The notes under the pieces: generated by a model
Told to the model about the DNA's origin: nothing
The model's database searches: none
The model's input: only the letters and a program-made list of their open reading frames with translations
Shown here: piece after piece, positions 6,005-6,595 of the stretch
How the letters are laid out: every line of letters begins with the position of its first letter
Position numbering within the stretch: the first letter of the stretch is position 1
Assembly: GCA_017386965.1 (NCBI GenBank)
Contig: JAFOGE010000048.1
Location: forward strand, 1 to 6,595
DNA length: 6,595 bases
Reading direction: 5' to 3'
DNA from: Clostridia bacterium
GTDB lineage: Bacteria > Bacillota > Clostridia > Oscillospirales > CAG-272
Program-made: the position numbers and the translations under genes

Positions 6005-6595
6005 TAGTTAAGATCAAGCGTCAGAGCGATGCTGCATCCGAATCCTATTGGCAGAGCTTCCAATACGACGGCCCTCGGCACGTCCCCGTTTCGGCGGTGC
6101 TGGATGCGCTGAACTATACGGACGATCTTTTTGACGTGGACGGGAATGCGGCTACCAGAATTCGCTGGGAGTGCAGCTGCATGCAGTCCATGTGCGGCGG
6201 ATGCGCGATGGTGATCAATGGCCTTCCTGCCCTTGCTTGCGCAACCTTTGCCGATACCGTCAAGGGTGAAATGCTTGTGCTTGAGCCGCTGAGCAAATTT
6301 CCCGTCGTTGCCGACCTGATTGTTGATCGGTCCATCATTTACAAGAATTTGATTGACGCAAAGGCCTATTTGGATCGCATCGCAGAGAATGACAGGCACC
6401 AGCACAAGCAGCAGTATTCGGTTGCGAAATGCTTGAAGTGCGGGCTCTGCTTGGAGGTTTGCCCCAACTACCGTCCCGGCGGCGACTTTTTTGGAGCAGT
6501 TCTTGCCAACGAGAGCTATTTGATCGCAAGCCAGTCCCCGGATAAAAAGCCGCCGATTGTCAAATCCTATAAAACCCATTTCGGCGCAGGATGCT
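6001..6595 (+). CDS. frdB: Fumarate reductase/succinate dehydrogenase iron-sulfur subunit, 3' end outside window
   Basis: 198 codons are visible and the frame is open at the right edge; family members usually run to about 230-280 residues, so roughly the last quarter is missing. It relays electrons between the FAD subunit and the quinone-reacting anchor. The N-terminal ferredoxin-like domain has the [2Fe-2S] set C60-x4-C65-x2-C68-x11-C80 (CMQSMCGGC, then LPALAC), with an extra Cys58 just before. The second domain begins with the [4Fe-4S] motif C144-x2-C147-x2-C150-x3-C154-P (CLKCGLCLEVCP). Cys198 in THFGAGC, the last complete codon, is probably the first ligand of the next cluster motif. ATG 6001 overlaps the flavoprotein stop (ATGA), and AAGGAGG (5987-5993) lies seven bases upstream, so the two subunits are translationally coupled. 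Confidence 0.92.
   Translation, partial: MIVKIKRQSDAASESYWQSFQYDGPRHVPVSAVLDALNYTDDLFDVDGNAATRIRWECSCMQSMCGGCAMVINGLPALACATFADTVKGEMLVLEPLSKFPVVADLIVDRSIIYKNLIDAKAYLDRIAENDRHQHKQQYSVAKCLKCGLCLEVCPNYRPGGDFFGAVLANESYLIASQSPDKKPPIVKSYKTHFGAGC

Noticed and set aside
5971..6579. Minus-strand open frame of 202 codons
   Set aside because: Antisense to the iron-sulfur subunit, which has both cysteine cluster motifs in the plus frame.
1..6595. Mobile element, defence system or CRISPR array
   Set aside because: No transposase, integrase, nuclease, regularly spaced repeats or terminal inverted repeats could be found on either strand.

Overview
The window looks like a piece of a Clostridia-type (low-to-mid GC Firmicutes) chromosome, probably from an anaerobic gut-type lineage. 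This rests on the strong AGGAGG-like Shine-Dalgarno sites before nearly every gene, the tight same-strand packing, the protein families present, and a fumarate reductase flavoprotein and iron-sulfur pair of anaerobe style. The taxonomic call is inference. Every gene supported here lies on the + strand. No tRNA, rRNA, CRISPR array, transposase or integrase is visible, and no stretch longer than 300 bases lacks a gene.

Left part (1-1122): the 3' portion of an unrecognised soluble protein, coupled by an ATGA overlap to a stand-alone response-regulator receiver domain. In that receiver the phospho-accepting aspartate is replaced by glutamate, while the acidic pair, Thr and Lys are kept.

Middle part (1123-3453): a small three-helix membrane protein sits between two short stretches that read like coding sequence but have no usable start, one of them behind an orphan Shine-Dalgarno site. 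The second stretch also holds an 11-bp hairpin. Next come a Pr6Pr-like multi-helix membrane protein and a membrane-anchored extracellular protein whose ectodomain is a run of about seven 25-29-residue repeats, read as a beta-solenoid.

Right part (3454-6595): a small four-helix membrane protein, then a probable fumarate reductase/succinate dehydrogenase operon in the order membrane cytochrome b anchor, flavoprotein, iron-sulfur protein. The last gene runs off the right edge. Electrons would pass between the membrane quinone pool, the haem b anchor, the Fe-S subunit and the FAD site where fumarate and succinate interconvert. The flavoprotein has Gln where the covalently flavinylated His is expected, which suggests non-covalent FAD and a bias towards fumarate reduction.

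No wholly new multi-gene system can be demonstrated. The points most worth a second look are the Glu-substituted stand-alone receiver, the non-covalent-type FrdA, the solenoid protein with aligned cysteines, and the apparent gene decay between 1123 and 1680.
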